Origin: Halichondria panicea
Taxonomy: Eukaryota; Porifera; Demospongiae; Suberitida; Halichondriidae
DNA: 64,000 nt
NCBI RefSeq assembly: GCF_963675165.1
Contig: NC_087381.1
Coordinates: 1,612,001 to 1,676,000 of the forward strand
Direction of reading: 5' to 3'
Below the pieces are notes generated by a model. It searched no databases. It was not told the DNA's origin and was given only the letters and a program-made list of their open reading frames with translations. How positions within the stretch are numbered: the first letter of the stretch is position 1; each line of letters opens with the position of its first letter. A program made the translations under genes and the position numbers. Shown one piece after another: positions 49,801 to 59,187 of this stretch.

Positions 49801-50025
49801 CCGAGCTCTGCCTCTGACAGTGACCCTAACTTGGACTACAAACCAGAAATGTCGCTGGAATTGAAACCGGAACATTTCGATCCACACTACGAGAATTTAC
49901 CGCAGAGGCCACCTAATGTTACTGTAAGCAATACGATATATTTAAGTGAAGGCTCCAGCCCAGCGAGCCCACCCCCTGGTTACGACGAACTCGAGTTTTT
50001 ACCTCATACTGCAACAAATGTATGA
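28790..50025 (+). CDS. Six-domain SRCR transmembrane receptor
   Basis: Fifteen exons: 28790-28850, 35659-35887, 37022-37173, 43436-43610, 45189-45346, 45786-46035, 46460-46581, 46840-47029, 47404-47525, 47822-48029, 48140-48273, 48521-48722, 48975-49111, 49246-49500, 49661-50025; 919 residues. Signal peptide (1-20), six scavenger-receptor cysteine-rich domains (about 21-147, 148-258, 259-382, 383-486, 487-600, 601-713), a Thr/Pro-rich stalk, one transmembrane helix (753-781) with an RRRQKRR stop-transfer, and a 130-residue tail. Each SRCR domain spans two exons with a phase-2 intron after the 'CRQLGY' strand and phase-1 introns at its edges. Typical pieces: VRLSGGSSGLLELY, WGAVCSEGGFGD, SVCRQLGYTEAS, DGVVCRGGG. 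SRCR3 and SRCR4 are more diverged. The tail has YENL (Y875), IYLSE (Y892) and PPPGY (902-906), a WW-domain type motif. Ligand unknown; a pattern- or self-recognition role is inference. ATTAAA follows the stop. Confidence 0.88.
29515..29775. repeat. G-rich minisatellite
   Basis: Irregular units built from GGGTCAGGGTCAGGGGGGTGG plus AAGAGTGTATCTGGGTCATG or AAGAGTGGAGAC, about six copies with unit lengths of roughly 40-60 bp. The G-runs are in register with quadruplex formation. Confidence 0.8.
31555..31787. mobile_element. CAGAGGAGGT-family element with partly duplicated left flank (copy 4)
   Basis: CAGAGGAGGTACGACACACG (from about 31634) pairs with GTGTCGTTTGTACCTCCTCTG ending near 31780. A partial extra copy of the left end with its flank (CCACCTCTCCATATT) is repeated upstream at about 31561-31590. 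No matching 9-bp target duplication is visible, unlike the other three copies. Confidence 0.65.
33025..33105. repeat. 85-bp palindromic repeat, copy 2
   Basis: Over 90 percent like 17694-17778 by eye; the stem AGTGTACACAGTG / CACTGTGTACACT is perfect here. Confidence 0.65.
33421..33650. repeat. Long GT array with TACTGTGTGGGTA spacers
   Basis: About 80 bp of pure (GT)n, then shorter blocks each separated by ACTGTGTGGGTAGTGT, a higher-order repeat in SRCR intron 1. Confidence 0.88.
34293..34479. mobile_element. MITE, CCGTATAGCGGGTAATTTTCG family (copy 2)
   Basis: TATCGTATAGCGGGTAATCT at left, TTACCCGCTATACAGTA at right; AAAAAATTCGTT and AACGAATTTTTT also pair. Inner arm GTGGGGTAAAA versus TTTTACCCCAC. 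Confidence 0.8.
35565..35658. repeat. CA array forming the 3' splice site of SRCR exon 2
   Basis: (CA)n with CCCA and CATACAATA interruptions ends ACACACAG at 35658; the exon starts at 35659. Confidence 0.88.
35946..36075. mobile_element. MITE, CAGAGGAGGT family with 9-bp target duplication (copy 3)
   Basis: 130 bp from CAGAGGAGGTCGACACGAGT to GTGTCGTACCTCCTCTG, flanked by a perfect GGTGTCCCT duplication (35937-35945 and 36076-36084). The arms pair over about 35 bp. Confidence 0.88.
36085..36190. repeat. Dispersed ~80-bp repeat (AGCAGGCCACCCTCTATAATACAGC)
   Basis: Unit: AGCAGGCCACCCTCTATAAT + ACAGCCAGGTTAAT + AAAGTCTCCATAGCATGTG + TTTGGACCTGTGTT. It occurs 1.3 times here, twice at 43119-43275 and once at 56943-57025. 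Confidence 0.75.
39189..39588. mobile_element. Full-length MITE, CCGTATATCTTCTAATTTATCGG family
   Basis: 400 bp. The left end TACCGTATATCTTCTAATTT and the right end AAATTAGAAGATATACGGTA are exact complements; TCCGG-containing motifs (ATTGTCCGGGTA, AGTGTCCGGAATAATTAGAA) recur inside. A truncated reverse copy is at 26216-26331. Confidence 0.85.
41651..41865. mobile_element. Foldback element, TTTGATCCGATGTTTGC ends
   Basis: The left arm TCGTTTGATCCGATGTTTGC...GGTTACAATGCAATAAAACTGGTA is mirrored at the right (TACCAGTTTAGC...GCAAACATCGGATCAAACG); about 70-bp arms with mismatches. Confidence 0.75.
42436..42523. repeat. Perfect tandem duplication, 44-bp unit
   Basis: The unit starting CCAGCTGGCATTCATGGGAT occurs at 42436 and 42480 without difference, so it is recent. 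Confidence 0.9.
43119..43275. repeat. Dispersed ~80-bp repeat, two tandem units
   Basis: Two consecutive copies of the unit described at 36085-36190, within copy A of the segmental duplication. Confidence 0.75.
43376..43435. repeat. CA array forming the 3' splice site of SRCR exon 4
   Basis: Sixty bases of pure (CA)n ending CACAG at 43435. Confidence 0.9.
46735..46839. repeat. CA/CGCA array forming the 3' splice site of SRCR exon 8
   Basis: About 105 bp of (CA)n with GCACG interruptions ends CACACAG at 46839. Shorter CA arrays do the same at 45170-45188, 47802-47821 (after a C17 run) and 49618-49660. Confidence 0.9.
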
Positions 50026-50327
50026 TGGTCACATGACTAATAGACTTCAAAAACCACCATTAAATATACGAACAATTTCATAATAATAATTATTCTATAA
50101 TAATTTATTTGCAGTAATTATTTTATCATGTCATTTTTTTGCTCCAACAAGTCTCTTAATGATTAATTTCTCTCCACCCCATTCTGCACGTATTGTACAC
50201 ATAATTATTGTAGTCACGTGTTAACAATCTGATCATTTGAAATAACGAATTCACATATTCCATGCATGCATCGGGTGCAAGGCTAATTATAAAATATAGA
50301 ATTCTCTTATATAATAGAGTATTCTGC

Positions 50328-50695
50328 ATAAGGCCACTGTTAGTTGCATACTTGTTTCAGATCAACCTCCCTCCTCGGTTTTGCTCACCTCCTCAATTAA
50401 GTCATTATTGCTGATGTCAGCCATTATTTGAGATCAAAGTCCTTTTTTTTGCTGACATTGCATTATTTTACCATGTGACATGTGCAAGTTGCATTGTGCA
50501 CCAAAAAGCCAGTGCGTAAAAAAAATTATATGTTCAGACTCCGTCCTTTTGTGTATTTTCGTCAGTTAAAAAAACAGGATATGACGTCATCAAATAATGG
50601 GATAATGAGTAATGAAGATCGACCTCCCTCCCTCATCGGGGTTGAGCTAGCTAGAATTCTCATCTGAAACAAGTATGCAACTAACAGTGGCCTAA
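50328..50695. mobile_element. Foldback element, AAGGCCACTGTTAGTTGC ends, with empty site in copy B
   Basis: AAGGCCACTGTTAGTTGCAT and ATGCAACTAACAGTGGCCTA at the ends pair; the arms continue through ACTTGTTTCAGAT and further to ACCTCCCTCCCTCAT-like sequence. Segmental copy B reads across the position without it (GAGTATTTGAGTCTAGTT near 57600), a natural empty site. Confidence 0.82.
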
Positions 50696-50952
50696 TTATA
50701 GAGTCTAGTTCCTTTCTAACTAGCTTACTATAATTATAAACCAAAGTAAATACCGGCCTGTATTCAGTCAACTAATTAACACATGCATGCACGATAACTT
50801 TAATATGAGTGTCCTGTATACAGTTCGACACTTGTATATAATGATCAGTCCAACAGTCCGAGCCAGTAACCACACCTCCTGCATACATGTACAAGACAAA
50901 ATTACACTTTATTATCTAATGGCCTATAGCTGTTATAGGATATATATATATA

Positions 50953-52058
50953 TAGCCTCGATCCCAGGCCGAGTTTTCGCTTTTATAACGGTTAGGTGAA
51001 CAACTGGGCCTGGTACTAGTTGTCTGCGCATGCGTCAGTCGTTCGTCAGATTCTGACGAATGGATATTCTCGTTCACTTTCGTGACATTTATATTCGTGT
51101 ACTATCGTGTACTAGAAGTCAGTTCCCGTTTTATCATTATTGGAATCGATTGGAATGGCTCTTAGCTGAAGCTTCTCTCTTCTCTGAAGCTTATTCTGAA
51201 GACTGAACAACAAGGGAAGAGGTATAAAGCTTTGTCAAGCTTGTTAAGGTCAGATATTTTTGTGTGGGCCCTATGGCTATGCTATCAAGTCTTGTTCATG
51301 TTTGGCAAGATCTACCGGTACGTAGGTAGACTATATATAGTTTCATCATTAATATGGTGGATCAAGTGAAGAGTGTGAGCTAGAGAACTTGGTGCTGCCA
51401 TCATCAGCTCGTCGACAATGACACTATAACCGAGAAATTTAATATGTATAGATCTACACGTATTTAAAATGTCTACTTCTCTGTACAGGATCTAGGAGCA
51501 ATGGCTAATATCCAGCTATCCCAACAGTGCTCCTCTTGGCTATACTAACGGACGAGACTGGACAGTTTGAGGTAAGGGTTTAACCGTCTTTGGTTTCTTT
51601 TAATATTGTCCTATACTCACAGGACTGGAGTATGACCTGCTCATTCGAACGTTGCTGGATAGCTCAGAGACATCAAGAGAATCTACGTTTTCTCAAGCAA
51701 AATTTAACTGAGCTACGAGTTGGGGCCTAGAATCAGAGAAGTCCAGCAGCCTGCTAAATCTTTTTGAAACGTAATTTGAAGGCATTCATTCATCCTGAAG
51801 TTGCCCTGGGTCACTGTAATTGTGCTGCAGCACAACTGGCAACTCCCCAGGCCTTTGTGAAGCAGCTCCCTATGTGCATCTTTTGTGTACTCACTCTGTG
51901 CATTTTCTGTGTACAAATTTCGATTATTGATTTATTAAATATTTTTGCCGACCACAAATATACAATGAAAATTTGACGCATGCGCAGACAACTAGTACCA
52001 GGCCCAGTTGTTCGCCTAACCGTTATAAAAGCGAAAACTCGGCCTGGGATCGAGGCTA
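50953..52058. mobile_element. 1.1-kb non-autonomous DNA transposon (TAGCCTCGATCCCAGG ends)
   Basis: Eighty-five-bp terminal inverted repeats with one visible mismatch: TAGCCTCGATCCCAGGCCGA at left and its complement ending GGGATCGAGGCTA at right; the inner arm edge reads GTCTGCGCATGCG. The flanks are ATATATAT on both sides, compatible with an 8-bp duplication but low in complexity. The interior has no transposase-sized ORF. A 119-bp relative is at 58792-58910. Segmental copy B lacks this insertion. Confidence 0.85.
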
Positions 52059-53309
52059 ATATATATATTGCAATTGGCTGAGGAAAGCACGAAACAAAAC
52101 ATGCCATGTATAATAATTATAATTATGCATGCATGCGCATGCAGCTATAATTATTATAGGGAAGTTAATTTAAAGATTTCATTAATTAGGAATTAAGAGT
52201 ACGGCAAGTCCTAATATATATAGCTGTATATACCAATTAAGCTAGAGTTCTAATAAACTCTATTATAGACTGTACACATAATTTATGCAGGAGGCTGCAG
52301 CCCATGCAGACCTAATTCGTATTATAAGTTAACCACAACCACTTAAAATGCTGCAGGGCGTAATAATTAAACGAAGTGACAGCACATGCAACAGCAAAAC
52401 AGATCGGGGGCAGATGAATGTACAGGGCAAGAAACTATAATACTTGCATGTGTGTTATGTGGCCTAAATGAAGTGCAAAATGCTAAAAAGCTACGAAAGT
52501 GGTGCAAATGCCTGCACATCAGTACCAGTTATGAAGTGTGCATGATAATTACATACGTGTACATGCAGCATGCATGATTGTGTATATATACTCACATTGA
52601 GTGATCAAGTGCTGACATATTTTATCCTCTCTTTTCTCAGTTTCAGTAACAACTCCAGTAGATCAAGAGGAGCTCTGTATAAGTTGCTGCATAAGGATTG
52701 TGCGTCTTCCAGAAATGCAAACACTTCATCATGCATGGCTGCTTGGGTTCCTTAATTCTCTCAGGCACAACGTAACGCATTCACATCAGCTGGTTCTGTG
52801 GGAGTTAGTCCCATGGCATTCGAATAGATCGCTACACCATCGACATTTTCTGCCAGGCAGGGAAAATCAGTGACCTAGCTCTATTTCACTGTTGAGTTGC
52901 TCATCAATTAGCTTGTATTGTCTTACTAGTTCTTGGAGAGGGACTCGATTACACATTTAGCGGGAGGTCCTACAGAAAAAGCAAACATTGATTATAGGGG
53001 CAAAGAATTCACATGAAAATCCTATATAGTCAGCAGTGAATTACCTATTGGACTTCTGTAATCACGTAATATTGGAGTTCTTACTCTCTGGACCGGAATT
53101 GCTGAGTATTAAAACTTTTCCGAGGACTCGGGCACCTCATCCAGGGGCGGATCCAGGACTTTTGGTAGGGGGGAAAATCTTTTTCTAAAAAGGTCAACTG
53201 TTTTTCATTCTTGGATCTGTTTTCTGCATGACTCATCAAGAATTCTCAGTCATGCACTATAGTATATATCTACGTATACAATATTTACTGCATGCATGTA
53301 TACATCATG

Positions 53310-53348
53310 AATCAGCCGCACTTGGAAAACTTCCAAGTGCGGCTGATT
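53310..53348. repeat. Perfect 18-bp hairpin, 121 bp before the Ig/CCP start codon
   Basis: AATCAGCCGCACTTGGAA, loop AAC, then the exact complement TTCCAAGTGCGGCTGATT. Confidence 0.85.
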
Positions 53349-53468
53349 TATGAGACTAGTAGCGACTATAGAGACTAAAATTTAGCAAGAAAGTGTAGTG
53401 GAATATTTAAGATTCCTAATGGCCCCCATGATTCCGTACCAAACAGATAACTGCAAGCCAAACTACCA

Positions 53469-56150
53469 ATGGATATGGAGACTCAATGTGTTCTCCTTCT
53501 GCTGCTTTTGCTGTGTGCTGTGTCCACCTGCTGGGGACAGCAAGGTATTAAAATGATTACTATATTGAGTAGTAGGTATGAGCTATTTACTTTATAGACT
53601 AAAGTAAATAGCTCATAGACTACTACAGTAATGTATGCATGCAGTGACACTAAAGTTCGCATGCATACAGTCTACCTGACCCTGGGATTGGGTCCTGTCA
53701 TCACTGCTAACAATACTGAGATCCTCATCACTGCCATTGGAGAGGATGTCCCGGGTGGTGGTCTGCCTTCTCTCACCTGTCACACTGATCTGACTACCTG
53801 CTGTAGAAATATTGGTGACAACAATGGCAATGGATCACTAGGACAATGGACGTATCCTGATGGGAGTGTGTTACTGAACAATAGGGACTCAACGGATGCT
53901 GAACAGCAGTTCTATAGGCTAAGGAATGCACCTCAGCTCATCAGACTGGCTCGTAGAGAGTTTAACGACCCCCTCACTCCAACTGGGTATTACTGTTGTA
54001 CTGTACCAACTACTGGAGGAAATATGACCTTCTGTGCTACACTAGGTGCGTGGCCAGGCATGGATTGCACAATGCTTGGCATGCAGTAATCTATATAACA
54101 CATGCATGCATGCAGTCGTGTGTATGTCCCTCCTTTTTCCCACCAACGGAGTCATTTCCTACTCTGACCCAACACTGGGTGAGAACACTGTGGCTGCCTA
54201 TACCTGTGACATTGGCTACACTCTCAATGGAGGCAGCACCAGCACTTGTAGGAGTGGAGAGTGGAGTGGGTCAGTTCCAACTTGTCAAGGTGCTATAATG
54301 TTACATAACGCATTCTTTAAATTATTCTTGTACTATAATTTGTAAAGCTACCACTGTCACATGCTCTGATGATCTCCCGACCATCTCTAATGGAGGCATA
54401 ACCTATGTTTTTGGGTCCACTAACAGCAGACCAGTGGGTGCTACAGCCACTTACGTTTGTTTTAGTGCCTACCGTCTAGTTGGAATGTCAGTGAGGACTT
54501 GTGCAAGTAATGGAACCTGGAGCTCATCAACAGTTCCAGTGTGTCAGCGTAAGGATATGGTGTATATGTTGAGTGTGCATGTACCTGTTGCCATAATTAT
54601 AGAGATAGCCTGTTCTGACCTACCCTCATTGGTAAATGGAAACATCGACTATAGTGGAGCTGAATCTCCTGGCAGCAGACCAGTGGACACTGTGGCCACA
54701 TACACCTGTAACTCTGGCTACACTCTCAATGGAAGTAGCACCAGGACCTGTAGGAGTGATGGAAATGATATAGTATGGAGTAGGTCAGCTCCAATTTGTC
54801 AGCGTAAGTAAATGGACTTGTACTGCTGTTTGTCATGTGCATATTCCCATTCAGAAATCACGTGCTCTGACCTACCCTCACTGCCTAATGTTCGTATAAT
54901 GGTGGATCCACTGACAACAGACCTATCAACACCATAGCTACACAAAGCTGCAGCACTGGCTTCATCCTCAATGGAGACATTGTCAGAGTTTGTCAGAATG
55001 ACAAAACATGGAATGGCTCACCTCCAACTTGTCAAGGTGAGGACAATTAAATAGTTACACGGCTAGTACTGAGTTGATTCTTGTTTATAGTTTCTTGTGG
55101 CCCCCCTCCCACTATTAATAACGGATCTCTCGGACAACCGACCAGCACCATGATCAGAGGAGAGGTGACCTACACCTGTGTCACTGGATTCATTCTTATT
55201 GGCCCTGAAACCATCACATGTTTGAGCACTGGCAACTGGAGCAGCTCACCGTCCTGTCAGAGTAAGCGTGCATGGCAGTTTCTGCAATGGTATATTATCA
55301 CGACCCCCCATAGCCCCTCCCCCTGTGTACTTGTCCCTCTCCTCTACCAACTACTTGTCTGGGCTCTCTGAGATCCCCCTGTCCTCCGTGGGAGACGGGA
55401 GTGGCCTCGTCTGTCATACTAATCTTGCTGGCTGCTGTGAAGGGAACACGGGAGATTGGCACTATCCTAACGGGTCTGTTGTTATGGAGGATGGAGCGTT
55501 GTACATTAGCAGAGGTCAGATGAGTGTCAGTCTGATGATGAGTGGAACAGCTACTGCTCCTGCTGGTGTCTACTGCTGTGTGGTGCCTACCAGTGGAGGG
55601 ATGGACACAGCATGCATTGTGTTAGGTTAGTGATATTAAACATACTCACTGCATGTTGCTTGTCATTGTCTCATTACAGCCTCCTCTACTGATGAGAGCT
55701 CCCCCTCCTCTGACAACACTGGTGCTGTGGTGGGAGGAGTGGTGGCCCTGGTAGCAGTGGTAGCAGTGACTGTAGTGATGGTGACCTACTTAGTGCTCCG
55801 ATACAAGAGAGGAGGGAAAATGTGAGTTTGTTTAAAAATTGCATGTTTAAAAAGTGCATGGTTTGTGTGTACTTCTGGACCAAAACTTGAAACTGGAAGT
55901 TTTTATTGTCACAACTACTTCTGTTCTTTCCACACGCAGTACTGTTGCTCGAGATATTCCCCTTACTGACCAGGGTCAAAATGCAACCGCTATCTACGAA
56001 ACTGTGCATGCTACTTATGAGGAGATCCCAGCCAACAGAGAGGTCAAAGGTGACTACAGCTACACACAGAACAATGCCTACTTGACTGAATGTGGGCCTG
56101 GAGAAACTCCAGCTGCTGGAGGAAAATACAATAACAACTACAAGAATTAA
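53469..56150 (+). CDS. Ig-like/CCP transmembrane receptor with tyrosine-rich tail (CCP4 exon frameshifted)
   Basis: Ten exons: 53469-53544, 53671-54045, 54116-54289, 54348-54548, 54603-54803, 54855-55036, 55091-55261, 55314-55625, 55680-55821, 55940-56150; about 681 residues if the shift is ignored. Signal peptide (1-24); Ig-like domain 1 (26-150: LTCHTDLTTCC, WTYPDGSV, GYYCCTVPTTGG); five CCP/sushi modules (about 151-460; repeated YTC..GYTLNG..TRTC and W....P.CQ); Ig-like domain 2 (461-564: LVCHTNLAGCC, WHYPNGSV, GVYCCVVPTSGG); a transmembrane helix (about 578-603); and a tail with YETV (631) and YEEI (638), the latter a classic Src-SH2 ligand. All introns are phase 1 except the last. The CCP4 exon is 182 nt, one short of a multiple of three: after ...LPSLPN the frame slips and TAG stops at 54935-54937. 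Skipping that exon restores frame. Recognition and signalling are inferred. Confidence 0.85.
53577..53617. repeat. Perfect 18-bp hairpin in intron 1 of the Ig/CCP gene
   Basis: TATGAGCTATTTACTTTA, loop TAGAC, then TAAAGTAAATAGCTCATA. It starts 33 bases after the first donor. Confidence 0.85.
54855..55036 (+). pseudogene. CCP4 exon with net one-base deletion (frameshift)
   Basis: The exon opens in frame as ITCSDLPSLPN, matching its neighbour, but near 54890 one base is missing relative to the CCP pattern. Only the next frame continues as SYNGGSTDNRPINTIATQSC...WNGSPPTCQ to the correct phase-1 donor. The usual Tyr before the second Cys is Gln here. Real mutation, polymorphism or assembly error cannot be told apart by eye. 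Confidence 0.75.
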
Positions 56151-56404
56151 TATCATGTTTTTAACTCATGCAAATGTGATCATTAGTTTGTGCACCATGT
56201 AAAAAGTAGCTATTGTACAAGCCCCTCCCCTCCCACTTCACAATAGTCATAGCATACATGATTGGCTTCACGATAAGTTCAGAGTCACATGACTACACAG
56301 CTGGGTCATAGACCTGCCTGTTGAAGCCGTCCGTAGGTGATCATTGGAAAAGCTAACAATTAAAATGGTTTGAATGGTGTCTGTATCTGCTGTAGTTTTT
56401 AAGA

Positions 56405-56575
56405 TACAGTGGAACCCCTCTATAACGAACACCTTTGGGGAACAATGTTTTGGCCTTTATACAGAGGTGGCCTTTGTTGAGAGGTTGTTTTGTACACAAA
56501 TTGCTCATTTGGGACCTGGGTGCCTGGCCGTTATATAGCAACTGGCCTTTGTTGTTAACAGAGGTTCTGCTGTAT
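56405..56575. mobile_element. MITE, TACAGTGGAACCCCTCTATAACG ends
   Basis: The left end TACAGTGGAACCCCTCTATA pairs with the complement of the right end (AACAGAGGTTCTGCTGTA); TA at both termini fits a TA target. Inner GGCCTTT...GTTG repeats point inward. A distant relative of the pogo-like MITE at 21777. Confidence 0.65.
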
Positions 56576-58791
56576 CACTGTCCGACATAATTATGATGAC
56601 GTCCGATGATCATAATTATACTTTATACTCTAGTTGATAATAATGTTGAAATTGTCAGTAGAATGTATGGAATGTGTTGCGTTGCATTCTCATAAACTCC
56701 CTCCACACATTCCCACACAAATTAAACATTCTCGTCATAAATTTTGTTTAGAACAATCTCGTGTATATCGATCCTCTGGTTGTACTCGTGTATCTGTCTA
56801 CGAACGCTTGACACAGACCAATTATTGTTGAAACGTCGTCTCTATATAATTATTCTCTGAAGTGTCTGGCCCAAACAATGTATTGGTTATATACGTTGTA
56901 CCAGGAGCACATGAATCTGCTCCTGCATGTGGTCATCTTATAAGTAGGTCATCCTATAATACAGCCAGGTTAATGGGGCTTCAAAGTTTCCATAGCATGT
57001 GTTTGGACCTGTTAGTAGGGCAGGCCACCTCTTTATTTACTATACAACCACTGTTGGTCTGCCTAAGGTGTAACTTGAAGACACGTTTCTTGTGACTATT
57101 AAGCTTTCATTTACATACACCCCCTCCACACATCACACACCTCCACCCACCCACGCACAAGACTGAATTCTTCCTATAGGCTCATAATTAAGCATTCACT
57201 GTGGCATGTTTTACAGGCTGTTAACATCACCATGGCTACTTTGTGTACGGCACTAGAATTATGTCAGTTTGATTGAGCGTTAATTGATTAAAGACGATGG
57301 CTACTCCAGCGTATAATCAATAATCAGCCTCATCCAAGTACGAAATTAAAACAAGTTTCTGGAGGAGGCTTAATAGTTGAAAGGAATTTATATTTAAGAA
57401 ACACGATACTATTTTACAGTGGCATGCTCCAACAAGTCTTTTAATGATTAATTTCTCTCCACCCCATTTTGCACGTACTGTACACATATTAATTATTGTA
57501 GTCACGTGTTGACAATCTGATCATTTGAATTCACATATTCCATGCATGCATGGGGTGCAAGGCTAATTATAATAATTATATAGGATTCTCTTAAATAGAG
57601 TATTTGAGTCTAGTTCCTTTGTAGCATAATAACTAGCTTACTATAATTATATAAAACCAATTAATAATTATTGCAAAATAAAATACTATAGTATCTATTT
57701 TACAGCCAACTAATTAACACACACGATATATAACATAATGATTTTAAATATTAGTGTACAGCGTTCGACACTTACATAATAATCAGTCCAACAGTCCGAA
57801 CCAGTAACCAACCACACCTCCTGTACAAGACAAAATAATTATTAATCACCATTAATTATTATAATTATAATTATTAGACACTAGTTGATAAGATCTACAT
57901 GGGAAGTACATGGGAAGTACATGGGAAAAGTGCCTCAGAGCAGCTAGGTATACTCTATATGGGACTTAGTATACCTGCAAATTTACTTAGTATATCTATT
58001 AGTATTCCGTTGTCAAGTAATTGTATTGTAGTACGTCAAGCGGTTTGCGCATGTGCACTAGTATATCTAAATGAGTTAGTTTTGTCGGTGTCTATATATA
58101 ATTATGTGATTTAGAAGCCCTCAGCCATTTTAGTACCCTCGCTACGCTCAGGATACTAAATCAGTGCCTTTGGGCTTCTAAGTCCCATTGACACCTCCAA
58201 AACAGTGTCTAACTATTATATAGTCCGGCCTGTTACGATATATTGGCTGAGGAAAAAGCACGAAACAATTAAACATGCATATATTACGGAAGTTTTAAAA
58301 TTAGGAATTAAGAGTACACGTACACAAGTCCGCTGTACCATGCAAGAGTTCTAAAATAATAATATTTATATTGACTGTGCACAGGAGGCAGACCTAATTC
58401 ACTTATAGTGTATTTCAAGTTAACTGCAACCACTTGAGATGCTCAGGGCGTAATAAATGAAGAGACGGCACAACAGCAAATTAAACAGCATAATTCAAAT
58501 CAATGTACAAATGTGCTACTAAAATAGAAAAAAATAGAAATGTCTATTTTTAGCACTTCATGCATGGTCTATCATTTTCTTGCGTGCTGCACTATGATTA
58601 TAAATTATAGGGTTTTTTTAGCACAAAGCTCATTAATCGACACATGTATGGCTTGGCAATTAAGATCAGCAATGAACGTGCAGGTACAGGGCAAGAAACT
58701 GCATGTGTATGTGGCCTAAATGAAGTGCAAAATACTAAAAAGCTACGAAAGTGGTGCCAATGCCTACTGCACATCAGAACATAAAGTGTGC

Positions 58792-58910
58792 TAGCCTCGA
58801 TCCCAGGCCAAGTTTTCGCTTTTATTAGTTAGGCGAACAACTATAGTTTTTAGTTTTCGCTTTTATAACGGTTAGGCGAAAAGCGAAAACTCGGCCTGGG
58901 ATCGAGGCTA
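58792..58910. mobile_element. 119-bp relative of the TAGCCTCGATCCCAGG element, 8-bp duplication
   Basis: The same terminal 40 bp at each end around a short centre. AAAGTGTG stands on both sides (left copy followed by one extra C). Copy A has the unoccupied site as ATGAAGTGTGCATG near 52531. Eight-base duplications are typical of hAT elements; the class is inferred. Confidence 0.82.
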
Positions 58911-58970
58911 AAAGTGTGTATTATTATAAATAATAATTTTACATAAAAATTGTACAGCATGCATGATTTG

Positions 58971-59187
58971 TACCGTATATTATAGCGGGTAATTTAAGTG
59001 AGGTAAAAAAATTCGTTCAACTCGAGAAACGGTGGTTTTTGTGAGTACATATTTCGTTTAGCCTTGTTGCTTGCACTGCATTCCTACGTTCCGGTAAGCC
59101 ACGCCTACGTTAAAATTTCGTGGAGGTCAGCTTGCCCACGAAAATAACGAATATTTTACTCCACAAAAAATTTCCCGCTATACGGTA
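58971..59187. mobile_element. MITE, CCGTATAGCGGGTAATTTTCG family (copy 3)
   Basis: TACCGTATATTATAGCGGGT to CCCGCTATACGGTA. Segmental copy A runs on without it (TGCATGATTGTGTATATATACTCAC near 52571), which defines its ends and a TA target. Confidence 0.82.

Larger units (their letters stand above)
42715..53130. repeat. Segmental duplication, copy A (carries SRCR exons 4-15)
   Basis: Three blocks, 42715-43370, 44575-44840 and 50142-53130, reappear in the same order and orientation at 56632-57140, 57165-57425 and 57426-59690. Sequence between the blocks in copy A contains SRCR exons; in copy B it is absent. Confidence 0.82.
50026..53468. other. Intergenic region between SRCR and Ig/CCP receptor genes
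   Basis: Contains ATTAAA at 50059-50064 (poly(A) signal candidate for the SRCR gene), a foldback at 50328-50695, the 1.1-kb element at 50953-52058, the end of segmental copy A and an 18-bp perfect hairpin just before the next gene. No supported ORF. Confidence 0.6.

Noticed and set aside
28790-56150. SRCR and CCP parts as one giant SRCR/SCR gene
   Set aside because: Each part has its own signal peptide, transmembrane helix, tail and stop codon.
55686-56156. 156-codon minus-strand ORF
   Set aside because: Antisense of the transmembrane and tail exons and the intron of the Ig/CCP receptor; the sense reading explains the sequence.
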